Assembly (NCBI RefSeq): GCF_015689335.1
Contig: NZ_CP065053.1
Coordinates: 1-64,000, forward strand
Source: Massilia antarctica
Lineage (GTDB): Bacteria; Pseudomonadota; Gammaproteobacteria; Burkholderiales; Burkholderiaceae_D
Direction of reading: 5' to 3'
Length of the DNA stretch: 64,000 bases
In this document: positions 46,874 through 59,947 of the stretch, in pieces
Layout of the letters: each line of letters begins with the position of its first letter
How positions within the stretch are numbered: position 1 is the stretch's first letter
Program-made: the position numbers and the translations under genes
The notes under the pieces: model-generated
Database searches by the model: none
What the model was told of the DNA's origin: nothing
Seen by the model: the letters and a program-made list of their open reading frames with translations, nothing else

Positions 46874-47968
46874 ATGCCACTGCACTTCTTCCCGCGCGAC
46901 CGCGACTTCTGGATTTACCACTGCAGCGCCGTCGCCGTGGGTGTCATGACCAATACTGCCATCGCCGTCGCGTGGGGTTTCATGGTCACGGTGCACGTCT
47001 GCTCCAGCCTGGCGTGGATTCCGTTCTACACCCTGGCGGTACTGGTATTGCGCTGGCTGTACAAGCGGCGCGGCGGCGACGCCGTGCCGATCGCCAGGCT
47101 CATTGCCATCGTGGTGCTGTACAGCGCCGTGGCCGGCATGGTGATCGGCGCCTGCGTCACGGCCACGGTGGCGCCGCTGTTCCTGAAAACCATCAGCGCC
47201 AAGTACAAGAAACTCAAGCTCCCGGTGATCCCGTCGGAACTCATGGTGAGCAAATTCATGGACGAAGCGCCCAAGAGCCAACTGTTCGTGGCGGTATGGG
47301 GCTTTATCTACATCAGCGTGAGCAGCAGCCGGCGCATCAAGAAGGCCGAAGTGTTCAACCTGCGCCTGCAAAACAACCTGAAGGAAGCGCAGCTGAGCAG
47401 CCTGTCGAACCAGCTTAACCCGCACTTCCTGTTCAACTCACTCAATAACATCCGCTTCATGATCCATGAAGATGCCCAGCGCGCCGATGCGATGATTACC
47501 TCGTTCTCCGATATCCTGCGCTATTCGCTCGAAAGCACCCGGCACGAAAAAGTCAGCCTGCATCATGAAGTGGGCATCATTAGCAAGTACCTCGCCATCG
47601 TCAGGACGCAGCTGGAAGAACGCCTCGATCTTTCCCTGCACGTCGCGCCCGGCCTGGACGACGCGCTGATGCCGCCGATGGTCTTGCAGATGCTGGTGGA
47701 GAACGCTGTCAAGCATGGCCTCGACCAGCTTCAGGGCGGTGGCACCTTGACAGTGAGCGCGACCCGGCACGACCAGAGCCTGCTGCTGGAAGTGCGCAAC
47801 GACGCCCCGGACACACCGGCGCGCACGCCTGGCTGCACCGGCATTGGCCTGCTCAATATCGAGCAGCGCCTGCATCTGCTGTACGGCGAGCTGGCCGCGC
47901 TGAGCGCCGTCCACGCAGGTGGCGTCTTCAAGGTCAGCATCACCTTGCCGCTGGAGCGCGCGGCATGA
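46874..47968 (+). CDS. LytS-type sensor histidine kinase
   Basis: 364 residues. Three to four hydrophobic segments (about 15-100 and 135-152) form a membrane sensor without a recognisable ligand domain. Then comes the His_kinase domain: LNPHFLFNSLNNIRFMIHED (His about 182) and an ATPase part with MLVENAVKHGLDQLQGGG and GIGLLNIEQRLHLLYGE. The stop overlaps the response-regulator start (ATGA), so the two form a unit. The signal is unknown. Confidence 0.92.
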   Translation: MPLHFFPRDRDFWIYHCSAVAVGVMTNTAIAVAWGFMVTVHVCSSLAWIPFYTLAVLVLRWLYKRRGGDAVPIARLIAIVVLYSAVAGMVIGACVTATVAPLFLKTISAKYKKLKLPVIPSELMVSKFMDEAPKSQLFVAVWGFIYISVSSSRRIKKAEVFNLRLQNNLKEAQLSSLSNQLNPHFLFNSLNNIRFMIHEDAQRADAMITSFSDILRYSLESTRHEKVSLHHEVGIISKYLAIVRTQLEERLDLSLHVAPGLDDALMPPMVLQMLVENAVKHGLDQLQGGGTLTVSATRHDQSLLLEVRNDAPDTPARTPGCTGIGLLNIEQRLHLLYGELAALSAVHAGGVFKVSITLPLERAA

Positions 47969-48684
47969 GGGTCATGGTGATTGAAGACTCGCGCCTGGCG
48001 CGCGAGGGGCTGGTGCGCATGCTCGGCCAGTTCGACGGGGTCGAGGTGATCGGCCAGGCCGACCATCCCGCCACGGCCGCGCCGATGATCGCCGAACTGC
48101 GGCCGGACGTGCTGTTCCTCGACATCCACATGCCCGGCGCGAGCGGATTCGACCTGCTCGAAATGCTCGACTACCTGCCGCGCATCGTGTTTACGACCGC
48201 GTACTCGGAATACGCCATCCGCTCGTTCGACTACAACACCGTCGACTACCTGCTCAAGCCGGTCAGCCACGAACGGCTGGCCTCCGCGATCGCCAAGCTG
48301 GCCGCCGCCGACGCCGCGCCGGCATCGGTATCGGCGCCACGGCCCCCACTCGACATCAACAGCAAAATCTTCGTGAAGGATGGCGAACGCTGTCATCTGG
48401 TGAGCCTGGAATCGATCCGCTATATCGAAAGCTGCAAGAACTACGTGCGCATCTTTTTCGGCGGCGAGAAAGCCTACGTCAAGAAGTCGCTCAACAGCAT
48501 CGAGGAGCGGCTGCCGGTCAAGTTCTTCTTCCGCGCCAACCGCCAGTGCATCATCAACCTGCAGGAAATCCGCGCCATCGAAGAATCGATCTCGCTCGGC
48601 TACGAAGTGACGATGAGCGACGGCAAAGTGCTCGAGATCTCGCGCCGCAATGCCCAGGAATTGAAGGACCTTTTAAGTTTTTAA
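47965..48684 (+). CDS. LytTR-family response regulator
   Basis: 239 residues. Receiver domain with VIEDSRLAREGLVRML, phospho-acceptor Asp in LFLDIHMPGASGFD (about 53), TTAYSEYAIRSFDYN and DYLLKPVS. LytTR DNA-binding domain from about 130: KIFVKDGERCHLVSLESIRY, IESCKNYVRIFF, FFRANRQCIINLQEI. It is partner of the LytS-type kinase. The next gene begins 19 bases after the stop and may be in the same message. Confidence 0.94.
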   Translation: MRVMVIEDSRLAREGLVRMLGQFDGVEVIGQADHPATAAPMIAELRPDVLFLDIHMPGASGFDLLEMLDYLPRIVFTTAYSEYAIRSFDYNTVDYLLKPVSHERLASAIAKLAAADAAPASVSAPRPPLDINSKIFVKDGERCHLVSLESIRYIESCKNYVRIFFGGEKAYVKKSLNSIEERLPVKFFFRANRQCIINLQEIRAIEESISLGYEVTMSDGKVLEISRRNAQELKDLLSF

Positions 48685-48703
48685 CGCACAGGAGATGTTC
48701 GAT

Positions 48704-49468
48704 ATGCGCACACCCCGACTGGCCTCGCTCGCCCTGATCGCGGCAGCGGCCCTTGCCCCTTCCAGCCACGCCGCCGTCACCAAGGTCGATGTCGGCGCCC
48801 CCCTGCCGCGCGCCGCCCTGCTCAAGGAAGGCGTACACCACTACCTGCGCTACCTGCACAGCGGCGAGAGCCGGGTACCGGCCGACATCATCACGCGCGA
48901 GATCCGCTTCGCCACCGAGGACGGCCAGAAACGCATGCAGATCCGGCAGCGCTACGACACGGCGGCGTCGGCGGCATCGCTCAAAACCGTCAGCTCCTGG
49001 TTCGACGCGGACACCTTGCGCCCGCGTACCCACGAACGCATCGCCGAAAAAGACGGCAAGCGCGTGGTGGAGGGCTTCGTGTTCGCACCCGACAAGATCA
49101 CCGGCATGCAGGACCTCGCCGAGAGCATCAACAAGGACCTGGTGGTCGACTCGCCCGAGCCCACCTTCAACTTCGAAACCGATATCGAAACCTTGCAAGC
49201 CTTGCCGCTGGCCGACGGCTACGAAGCGCGCATCAACTTCTATCACCCGGGCGGCCAGCAGGGGCCGGCGCGCTACCTGTTCAAGGTCACCGGATCGGCC
49301 AGCATCCCCGGCCCGGGCGGCATGATCGACTGCTGGGTCGTCACGACCGACTACAACCGCCCCGGTTACGTATCGACCTTCTGGTTCGCCAAAGGCAGCC
49401 AGCTGATGGTGCGCCAGGACAGCCCGGTCGGCGAGGGCAAGGTGGTGGTCAAGACCCTGATCGACTAG
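48704..49468 (+). CDS. Secreted protein, DUF3108-like
   Basis: 254 residues from ATG at 48704, chosen because AGGAG (48689-48693) is 10 bases upstream; the ATG at 48695 would be only one base from it. Signal peptide MRTPRLASLALIAAAALAPS. Beta-rich body with MQIRQRYDTAASAASLKTVS, DADTLRPRTHERIAEKDGKR and VTTDYNRPGYVSTFWFAKGS, the pattern of periplasmic DUF3108 proteins that bear on outer-membrane or lipid handling. Function unknown. It follows the LytTR regulator. Confidence 0.75.
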   Translation: MRTPRLASLALIAAAALAPSSHAAVTKVDVGAPLPRAALLKEGVHHYLRYLHSGESRVPADIITREIRFATEDGQKRMQIRQRYDTAASAASLKTVSSWFDADTLRPRTHERIAEKDGKRVVEGFVFAPDKITGMQDLAESINKDLVVDSPEPTFNFETDIETLQALPLADGYEARINFYHPGGQQGPARYLFKVTGSASIPGPGGMIDCWVVTTDYNRPGYVSTFWFAKGSQLMVRQDSPVGEGKVVVKTLID

Positions 49469-49471
49469 TCA

Positions 49472-50917
49472 TTACGACAGACTCGCCAGCGCACCGGCCA
49501 GGGTCGGATGGCGGAAGACGAAACCGCCCGCCTGCAGCTTCGTCGGGGCCACGCGCTGGCCTTCGAGCAGCAGGTCGGCCTGTTCGCCCAGCGCCAGGCG
49601 CATCGGCCAGCCGGGTGTCGGCAGCCAGTAAGGTCGTTTCAATACCTTGGCCGCCACCCGGTTGAAGCCGGCCTGCGACAGGCTCTCCGGCGCGGTGAAG
49701 TTGTAGGCCCCGCCCTCGGCGCCGGTCCACAGATGGGCGATGCCGCCGATGACATCGTCCACATGAATCCACGACAGCCACTGGCGCCCGTCGCCAAGCG
49801 GACCGCCCATGCCCAGTTTGACCGGCAGCAGCATCATCGGCAGCGCACCTTGCGTACCAAGCACCAGGCCGAAACGCATGCACACGACGCGCACGCCGCA
49901 AGCTGTGGCAGTGCCGGCCGCTTCCTCCCATTCGCGGCACAGGTCCGACATGAACATCGGCTGCGGCGCATCGCTTTCTGTGAGTACGGTGTCGTCACCG
50001 CGCGCCTGGATGCCGTAGTAACCGATGGCCGACGCCGACAGCATCAGCGCCGGTTTGTGATGGGCGGCCGCGATCCAGGCCACCACCTTGCGCGTTGTGC
50101 CGATGCGGCTGGCGCGCAAGGCGGCGCGCCGTGCTTCGCTCCAGCGCCAGCCGAGAATGCGCGCCCCCGCCAGATTGATCACCACATCGATGCGGCGCGC
50201 CGGCGACAGCTGCGCCAGATCGCTGACGCACTCCACGCGGCCGTCGAACAGCCAGGCCGCGGCGCGCGGCTGGCGCGACAGCAGCGTGACCCGATGACCA
50301 TCGGCCAGCAGCGCGCGCACCAGTTTCTGGCCGATGAAGCCCGTCGCCCCGGTCAGCAGTACCGCGCATTCGGTCGCGCCGAAGCGCAATGCCGGCGGGT
50401 GCGGCTGGGCCGCTTGACGAGCGAGGGCGCGCGCCGCGAAGGCGTCGCGCACGCCGGACAGTCCCACACCGGCACCGCACAGCAGCAGGAATGCGCTCAG
50501 GGCACCGTGCGGCGCCCATGCCAGCGCGGTCGGCAGCATCATGCTTTCCCCTGCATTCAGTGCCAGCAGCGCGATGAAGGCGCCGCCATTGAGCGTCAGC
50601 ACGGTATGCGTGACCCGTTCGGTGGCCGGCAGCAGGCGGGTACGGTCCTCGACCACGAAATCCCACAAGGTCAGTCCGATCTCGACCGCGAACACCAGCA
50701 GCAGTGCCACCGCCCACAGGCCGTTGAAGCGCCAGCACGCCAGGCCGACATACATGGCGCAGTAAATCAGGGAGCGCAACGCATGGATCCGCAGCTCCAG
50801 ACGGGCGCTCGCGCGGCCGGGCAAGGCCTCGGTCAGCTCATGGTGATACAGGGTGTCGAAGGCGCCCAGGCAGCCTTGGATGGCCATCAACTGCAACGCC
50901 AGCATATGGGTATTCAT
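49472..50917 (-). CDS. TIGR01777-type NAD-dependent epimerase fused to a DoxX-like membrane domain
   Basis: 481 residues. The first ~155 residues hold four hydrophobic segments of the DoxX-like type (RSLIYCAMYVGLACW, LWAVALLLVFAVEIGLTLWD). From about 185 comes a Rossmann NAD(P) domain (VLLTGATGFIGQKLVRALLA), VVINLAGARILGWRW, ASAIGYYG and a C-terminal DUF1731-like tail (RVAPTKLQAGGFVFRHPTLA). The TIGR01777 group is sugar-nucleotide-epimerase-like with no settled reaction. It is the last gene of a five-gene operon; its start overlaps the previous stop (ATGA). Confidence 0.9.
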   Translation of the reverse strand: MNTHMLALQLMAIQGCLGAFDTLYHHELTEALPGRASARLELRIHALRSLIYCAMYVGLACWRFNGLWAVALLLVFAVEIGLTLWDFVVEDRTRLLPATERVTHTVLTLNGGAFIALLALNAGESMMLPTALAWAPHGALSAFLLLCGAGVGLSGVRDAFAARALARQAAQPHPPALRFGATECAVLLTGATGFIGQKLVRALLADGHRVTLLSRQPRAAAWLFDGRVECVSDLAQLSPARRIDVVINLAGARILGWRWSEARRAALRASRIGTTRKVVAWIAAAHHKPALMLSASAIGYYGIQARGDDTVLTESDAPQPMFMSDLCREWEEAAGTATACGVRVVCMRFGLVLGTQGALPMMLLPVKLGMGGPLGDGRQWLSWIHVDDVIGGIAHLWTGAEGGAYNFTAPESLSQAGFNRVAAKVLKRPYWLPTPGWPMRLALGEQADLLLEGQRVAPTKLQAGGFVFRHPTLAGALASLS

Positions 50918-51531
50918 GAAATCACCTCGCGAAACACGCCCGCCTGCGTGAAGGTTGTACCGAACAGCGCGTGGCGGATCTCGATACGGATATCGAACTG
51001 CGCGCTGTCGTTATTGCGGTGGCATAGATAGGTTTTACCCGGCGTGAGCCAGGCCGGCAGGGGAATACGCACGCCGAACACCTGCCAGAAGTAGCCATCG
51101 CTCTCGAAGTGCAGGTTCCCGTCGCGCACCGCCAGCACCAGCTTCATCCCCATGCCCATGCCGACGTATTCGAGCACCTCGCCACGCGCGCTCTCCAACA
51201 TGTAGGAAGTGAACTGCACCGGCTTGCGCCCGTTGAGGCGATAGATGCGCTGCTTGAAAATGGCCGCGCTGCCCTGTTTCGAATACACCTCGATATCGAC
51301 CGGGAAATCGGCATCGTTAAACGGCATCAGCGCGCCCTGGATCAGCGGCATGGTGAGGTAGCCGAGCACGCGGCCGACGCTTGAACAGGTCAGTTCCGTC
51401 ATCCGGCCCGTGTAGTGCAAGGGCTTGCCGGGCAAGGGGTTATGGTCGAAACGCGCCTGGATGTCGGGATGAAGGCCGCGCCATGCGGGACCGAGGATCT
51501 TCTTGAATAACTCGCCTTCGGACGCGATCAT
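50914..51531 (-). CDS. DUF4166-family protein
   Basis: 205 residues from ATG at 51531 (MIASEGELFKKILGPAWRGL). The body (HPDIQARFDHNPLPGKPLHY, SVGRVLGYLTMPLIQGALMP, FESDGYFWQVFGVRIPLPAW) fits DUF4166, often found next to or fused with NAD-dependent epimerases, as here. Both ends overlap neighbours by ATGA. Function unknown. Confidence 0.85.
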   Translation of the reverse strand: MIASEGELFKKILGPAWRGLHPDIQARFDHNPLPGKPLHYTGRMTELTCSSVGRVLGYLTMPLIQGALMPFNDADFPVDIEVYSKQGSAAIFKQRIYRLNGRKPVQFTSYMLESARGEVLEYVGMGMGMKLVLAVRDGNLHFESDGYFWQVFGVRIPLPAWLTPGKTYLCHRNNDSAQFDIRIEIRHALFGTTFTQAGVFREVIS

Positions 51532-51992
51532 GTGCGCACCGCTTGCGTGCGGTCGACGCAGTACAGATACACCAGCGGCGGCAGCATTGTCGCCAGCGCG
51601 AAGGTATCGATCCAGATATTGTCCCAGCAGAGCGCGCGCAGCGACACCATCATGTCCTGCGGGGCCCACAGCAGCATGCCGGCGATCAGCGCGCCCCACG
51701 CAAAAGCGCTGCGCTGGCGGTCGCCGATCCAGGCCAGGGCGCCCATCCACAGGGCCGCGCTTTGCACGGTGGGGCCGAACAGCGAGATCCACCAGATTTG
51801 CTGCGCGTGGGCTGGCGTCGGCACGGTGGCGCCCCAGAACGCGGTTTCGATGCCGCGGTGGTAGCCGCTGAAGATCGCGGCGTCGGCGAACCATGGCAGC
51901 AGCATGCCGACCACCAGATGGGTGACGATGGCCGCGTACATCCAGCGGATGGCCCAGCGGCGCAGAAATGGAGAGTGCATACGTGCTTTCAT
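51528..51992 (-). CDS. Four-helix membrane protein of unknown function
   Basis: 154 residues from ATG at 51992 (MKARMHSPFLRRWAIRWMYA), chosen because it overlaps the upstream stop by ATGA like its neighbours. About four hydrophobic helices (AAIVTHLVVGMLLPWF, IWWISLFGPTVQSAALWMGA, AFAWGALIAGMLLWAPQDMM, FALATMLPPLVYLYC). I recognise no family. It is embedded between the DCC and DUF4166 genes. Confidence 0.8.
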   Translation of the reverse strand: MKARMHSPFLRRWAIRWMYAAIVTHLVVGMLLPWFADAAIFSGYHRGIETAFWGATVPTPAHAQQIWWISLFGPTVQSAALWMGALAWIGDRQRSAFAWGALIAGMLLWAPQDMMVSLRALCWDNIWIDTFALATMLPPLVYLYCVDRTQAVRT

Positions 51993-52408
51993 CGTTTGAA
52001 GAAGGGATTGGGGCGCTCGCACACCCCCTCGGCGCAGGCCGGGGCGCGGTAGCCGAGCACGCGCGACATCAGGTAGCGGTGACGTGCGAACAGCCGGTAC
52101 GACCAGCTGCACACGGTGCGCAAGCCGGGCACGCGCAGCGGCAGCACGCGCCAGGCCTGGCCGGCCAAGGTGTAGGCGCGCAGCATGCTGTCGATCCCCA
52201 CCAGCACGCGGCCGTCGCGCGTCTGGCTGTGCAGCTCGCGGTTCAGGGCGGCCATGTCGACGCCCAGGTGGGCCGGATCGAAACCGGGAGCGGCGATATC
52301 GGCAAAGGCCAGACGCCCGGCTTGGTCCCATTGCGCCAGCCTGGCCATGCCGGCGCAGCAGAACGGGCATTTACCGTCGAAGTAGAGGGTCAGTTCGGCG
52401 CTGCTCAT
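51989..52408 (-). CDS. DCC-family thiol-disulfide oxidoreductase-like protein
   Basis: 139 residues from ATG at 52408. The thioredoxin-like motif YFDGKCPFCCAGMARL near the start gives the family its name (D-x-x-C-x-x-C). The end carries more cysteines (YRAPACAEGVCERP). DCC proteins are thought to handle disulfides, but substrates are rarely known. Start and stop both overlap neighbours by ATGA. Confidence 0.87.
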   Translation of the reverse strand: MSSAELTLYFDGKCPFCCAGMARLAQWDQAGRLAFADIAAPGFDPAHLGVDMAALNRELHSQTRDGRVLVGIDSMLRAYTLAGQAWRVLPLRVPGLRTVCSWSYRLFARHRYLMSRVLGYRAPACAEGVCERPNPFFKR

Positions 52409-52950
52409 GGCGCGTCCTTGTCGTCGGGGCCGAGGAAGCGCGCCACCTTGCCGCCCATTTTCAGGAAGCGCTGCAGGGTCGCGGGCGGCAGGTGCTTGTA
52501 ATCGTCGTAGGTCGTCCCTAACATGTCGAGGAAGGTCAGCACCTCGTTCATGCGCGCCAGCGCGGCTGGTTCGAGCGCGGTATCGGTATCGCCCTCGATG
52601 GCGCATTCGCGCAGCACGGTAAGGGTCGGATCGATCTCGCGCCGTTTGCGCTCCTCGACGATGACGCGGAAGATCTCCCACACATCCTGGAGGGCGACGA
52701 AGTGATCGCGCCGGTCGCCCATCAGGTGGGTGACCCGGATCAGGTTCCAGCTTTGCAGTTCCTTCAGGCTGTTGCTGACGTTCGAGCGTGCCACCGACAG
52801 CGCCTCGGCGATATCCTCGGCCGTGAGCGGACGGTTGGCGAGGAACAGCAGCGCATGAATCTGCGCGACGGTGCGGTTGACGCCCCAACGCGTGCCCATC
52901 TCGCCCCAGTGCAGGACGAATTTCTGTTCGGTCGGTCCCAATGCCATCAT
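52405..52950 (-). CDS. GbsR/MarR-type transcriptional regulator
   Basis: 181 residues if started at ATG 52950, with GGAG close upstream. The open frame reaches 53013, but that first ATG lies in the probable -35 box, so the shorter start is preferred. Winged helix: GVNRTVAQIHALLFLANRPL, TAEDIAEALSVARSNVSNSL, KELQSWNLIRVTHLMGDRRD. The C-terminal helical part (DVWEIFRVIVEERKRREIDP) resembles the GbsR group. It leads the operon and should repress it through the palindrome in its own promoter. Confidence 0.85.
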   Translation of the reverse strand: MMALGPTEQKFVLHWGEMGTRWGVNRTVAQIHALLFLANRPLTAEDIAEALSVARSNVSNSLKELQSWNLIRVTHLMGDRRDHFVALQDVWEIFRVIVEERKRREIDPTLTVLRECAIEGDTDTALEPAALARMNEVLTFLDMLGTTYDDYKHLPPATLQRFLKMGGKVARFLGPDDKDAP

Positions 52951-52966
52951 TTCTCCAATTTCATTC

Positions 52967-53013
52967 ATTTCTGTCGTTACAGAAATTAAATACCGATTGA
53001 CGGGGTTTGTCAA
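52967..53013 (-). promoter_or_regulatory. Promoter and palindromic operator of the GbsR-type operon
   Basis: On the minus strand: -35 TTGACA (53008-53013), 17-base spacer, -10 TTTAAT (52985-52990). A perfect inverted repeat ATTTCTGT-AACG-ACAGAAAT (52967-52986) overlaps the -10 box. A dimeric regulator binding here would block its own operon. Confidence 0.75.
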
Positions 53014-53104
53014 CGTTAATCAGAGAAACGCACGATGGCACGGCGGGGGAATTTGCCCGTAAGTCGGTAAAGGCGCCTATAAACTGCCGAGTCAACACCC
53101 TACA

Positions 53105-53363
53105 ACCGGGGTCTGACCTCTGATTAGCAATTTTTGTCTAGGTAGCAACGCGATTTGTCGCTCACCGGGCGAACCGCGATGCCACAGCGCCGTCGCCCCC
53201 TCCGTCTCCCATAGCAGCAGCGACGGCTGGTTGTTTCACGGCAGCGCAATGTTGGGCGAGGGACTTGTCCAGACTGAAATTATTTCAAGTCAGAGCTCTG
53301 ACCCCGGTGTGGGGTAGCGATACATGACAGCAACTAATTTCTAATCAGAGGTCAGACCCCGGT
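53105..53363. repeat. REP-like inverted-repeat module
   Basis: Two perfect 23-base inverted copies (53105-53127 and 53341-53363, core CGGGGTCTGACCTCTGATT) enclose 213 bases without a gene. A related palindromic variant with GTCAGAGCTCTGACCCCGG lies inside at 53289-53307. The same 22-base sequence recurs twice at 59948-60004. This fits REP/BIME elements mobilised by RAYT transposases, or a small non-autonomous element. The rest of the 53014-53377 interval has no visible gene. Confidence 0.7.
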
Positions 53364-53377
53364 GGTAGGCGTTGGCT

Positions 53378-53716
53378 TCAGGGGGTAGTCTTGGTGTCGG
53401 GCTTGGGCGGCGGCAGCGGGGTCGCCGATACTTTCGGCTGGCCGTTGGCGTCGAGGATCTGGATGAAGATCTCGTTTTTCTTGATCATGCCCAGCTCGAA
53501 TCGCGCGCGCTCTTCCACCGCGCCCGTGCCATTGGTCAGGTCGTGCACTTCGGAGTCGAGCTTGGCGTTGCGCGCCTTTAGTTCAACCGTCTTGCGCTGC
53601 GCCAGCAAGACCTGGTTTTCCAGTTCGCCCACGCGCAGCCAGCCACCCTTGCCCAGCCAGAGCGGCAGTTGGATCAGGAGCAGGAGGGTCGCGAGAACGA
53701 GCGTAATGAGGCGCAT
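53378..53716 (-). CDS. ftsB: Cell division protein FtsB
   Basis: 112 residues from ATG at 53716 ([20 protein letters not shown]). One N-terminal transmembrane helix is followed by [20 protein letters not shown] and a short coiled coil ([19 protein letters not shown]) then [20 protein letters not shown], the FtsB/DivIC pattern. It forms the FtsQLB divisome complex. Position right after eno is the standard order in Proteobacteria. Confidence 0.93.
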   Translation of the reverse strand: MRLITLVLATLLLLIQLPLWLGKGGWLRVGELENQVLLAQRKTVELKARNAKLDSEVHDLTNGTGAVEERARFELGMIKKNEIFIQILDANGQPKVSATPLPPPKPDTKTTP

Positions 53717-53764
53717 ACGGGAGGATGGCACCGGCCGCCACGCGGCCAGCCGGTGCGGTTCGGC

Positions 53765-55051
<1,287 letters not shown>

Positions 55052-55151
55052 TCAATCTCCAAAGGGTAAGAAAAAGGTGGGCGGAGCGCGAACGGTCCGC
55101 CTGCATCTGTCAGGGCGATCGGGACGGCGGCAAGTGCCGCACTACACAAAC

Positions 55152-57724
<2,573 letters not shown>

Positions 57725-57910
57725 TTAAACCGGCCAATGCTTCCGCAAAACAAGGTAAAAAACAGCAACAGCGGCGGACCGGGCGGCAGCGTCGGAGCCG
57801 TCCGCATTGATCAATTTAAAAGATTGCAGGTTGTCTATTCGGCGTGCGGCAGCGAACAGACATGATCTTGCTCAAGCCTCAGTATTGAACTTTTACCACA
57901 GGAGGTCAAA

Positions 57911-58312
57911 ATGTCCTACGAAGAACGCGATGCTTATGGCATGTATGTCGACAAGGGCTCGAAAGGCCCGGGCCCTGAACTGATGGGTGCGGATACCCTG
58001 ATCGGCGACCATGTGCACAATCTCAAGAATGAGCACCTCGGTGAAATCAAGGAAATCATGTTGGACATGCGCACCGGTAAGATTGCCTATGCAGTCATGT
58101 CGAGCGGCGGCGTGCTGACCATCGGCGAGAAACTGTTCGCCGTGCCTTGGGAAGCCTTGACGCTCGACACCGCCAACAAGCGCTTCACCTTGAACATCGA
58201 TAAGGACCGCATCGAAAACGCGCCCGGTTTCGATACCGACCACTGGCCGGACATGGCCAACCAGCAATGGTCGAGCCAGATTCACAGCTACTACGGCACC
58301 AGCGCACACTAA
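57911..58312 (+). CDS. PRC-barrel domain protein
   Basis: 133 residues with a strong AGGAGG before the ATG. The PRC barrel is visible: GADTLIGDHVHNLKNEHLGE, IKEIMLDMRTGKIAYAVMSS and GEKLFAVPWEALTLDTANKR. Such small proteins are often stress-induced in Burkholderiales. No signal peptide. Function unknown beyond the fold. It stands alone, divergent from pyrG. Confidence 0.88.
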   Translation: MSYEERDAYGMYVDKGSKGPGPELMGADTLIGDHVHNLKNEHLGEIKEIMLDMRTGKIAYAVMSSGGVLTIGEKLFAVPWEALTLDTANKRFTLNIDKDRIENAPGFDTDHWPDMANQQWSSQIHSYYGTSAH

Positions 58313-58414
58313 GCGCCCCTCGCCCGGCTCCTCGCGCCCGCCGCCGTCCTGCCAGGACCGGGGGCGTTGCGCGCGGGGGCTGCAGTGGCTCTTGCGCCAC
58401 CGCATCCCGTCCCG

Positions 58415-58475
58415 TCTCCGATTCCCATCTCCGCTTCCCGTCTCCGCTTCCCGTCTCCGCTTCCCGTCTCCGCTG
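58415..58475. repeat. Tandem 13-bp repeat
   Basis: TCTCCGCTTCCCG occurs three times exactly from 58428 to 58466, with a degenerate copy before (58415) and a partial copy after (to 58475). It lies in the 305-base gene-free stretch after the PRC-barrel gene, which otherwise shows nothing recognisable. Confidence 0.8.
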
Positions 58476-58617
58476 GCTGCGCTACCTTCCTGCCTTGCCC
58501 CCGCTTTTTCCCGCTGCCCCCTCATCGATGCGCCCCGCGCGCTTGTCGCCTTGCTCGCCGGGCGATTTATAATTTCCTTTTATCAACTTTGCCAACATGG
58601 CAAAAACAAGGAATACG

Positions 58618-59920
58618 ATGCACCGATTCACACGTTGACTCGCCTGCCTGCTGGCACCGGCCGTGCTGGCTGCCTGCGGCGGCGGTGGCAATGGCGGCGC
58701 CAGCGACAAGCCGCCAGCCACCGTCGCGCCCGGCGGCGACTGGCTGAGCATCCATAGCGCGGCGCTGGAGATCGGCATGGCTGCAGGCCAGCAGAGCGCT
58801 TTCGGCATGGACATCTCGCTCGTCCGCACCCCGTCCCAGCCCTTCAATCTGGGCATCGTCGATGGCGGCGGACTGATCGCCTCGTCCGAGGTGGTGGCGG
58901 CGCGGCGCGGCAGTACTCGGCAACCATGCGTAGCTCCATCGACCTCCAGCCCGGCACCCACCGCGGCACCGTGGAAGTGCGCGCCTGCGAGGATGATCCC
59001 CGGGTCTGCGCCAAGCCGCTCGAGGGTTCGCCTTGGCGCCTGCCGCTGACCATCAACGTCAAGCCGAAGGCCGATACCGGCGGGCGCATGAGCTTTGCCC
59101 CGGCCATGGCCGAGATCAGCATGCAGGCTGGCCAGGCGGCCAGCCTGACGGTCGAGGCCAGCACCAGCACCGTGCTGGGCAAGCAGGTCCATGTCGCGCT
59201 GACCTACCCGGCCGGCATTCTCGCCGCGCCGGTCGGCGTGCGCGCGCTGTCCGACAAACAGTTCGCGGCAACCCTGGTGCCCGCCAAAGGCTTGGTGTCC
59301 GGCGTCTACACCAGCAAGCTTGAAGTGCGCGCCTGCGCCGATGACCCTGCCGTGTGCCATCTGCCCTACGCCGGTTCGCCCTGGACCCTGGCGCTCAAGG
59401 TGGCCGTCTTGCCCGCCGACAAGGTGAACCCCCTGCCGGTGCTGCCGCAGCTGGGTCCATGGAGCACTTACCGGGCAATCCGGCGCATACGGGTCATGTG
59501 TCGGCCAGCTTCGATCCGGCCAGCTTCGCGCTGCGCCTGGTCGCGTTCAACCTGGCCAGGCGCACCCATGCCTGGACGCTCCAGGGAAAACGGGTGACCA
59601 CGCCCTCCTATGCCAAGGGCATGCTGTACCTGTTCAACAATACCGGCGGTACGCTGGAAGCGTATGCGCCGGACTTTGGCAAGCTGCTGTGGACGGCGGC
59701 GAAGCTGAGCGACCCGGCCGACCCCACCTGGTTCGATCAGCTTGTCGTGACCGATAACCTGGCCTTCATCAGTTCCGAGGACAGCACCTTGGCGCTCGAC
59801 CTGGCTAGCGGCAAGACGGTGTGGCGCTATGCGCTGGAGGGCAAGCTGTCGATCTCGGATCGGGGCATGCTGTATATCGTGAGCAGGAGCGGACGGGTGG
59901 CGGCGATCGGTTTGCAGTGA
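58618..59920 (+). pseudogene. PQQ-like beta-propeller lipoprotein, broken (stop and frameshifts)
   Basis: ATG at 58618 opens MHRFTR, an in-frame TGA (58636-58638), then LACLLAPAVLAACGGGGNGG, a lipoprotein signal with lipobox LAAC. The frame changes near 58905 (to QYSATMRSSIDLQPGTHRGT) and near 59474, where adding a G to GGG gives WSTYRGNPAHTGHVSASFDP. The middle has two repeats of about 110 residues, each ending EVRACxDDPxVC...LxGSPW. The last ~130 residues resemble a PQQ-binding-like propeller (AYAPDFGKLLWTAAKL, LALDLASGKTVWRYALEGKL). A stop plus two shifts suggest real decay, though sequencing error may add to it. Convergent with dnaE2. Confidence 0.65.
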
Positions 59921-59947
59921 TCCGCCGCGGGCGCTGAAGGTCTTGCG

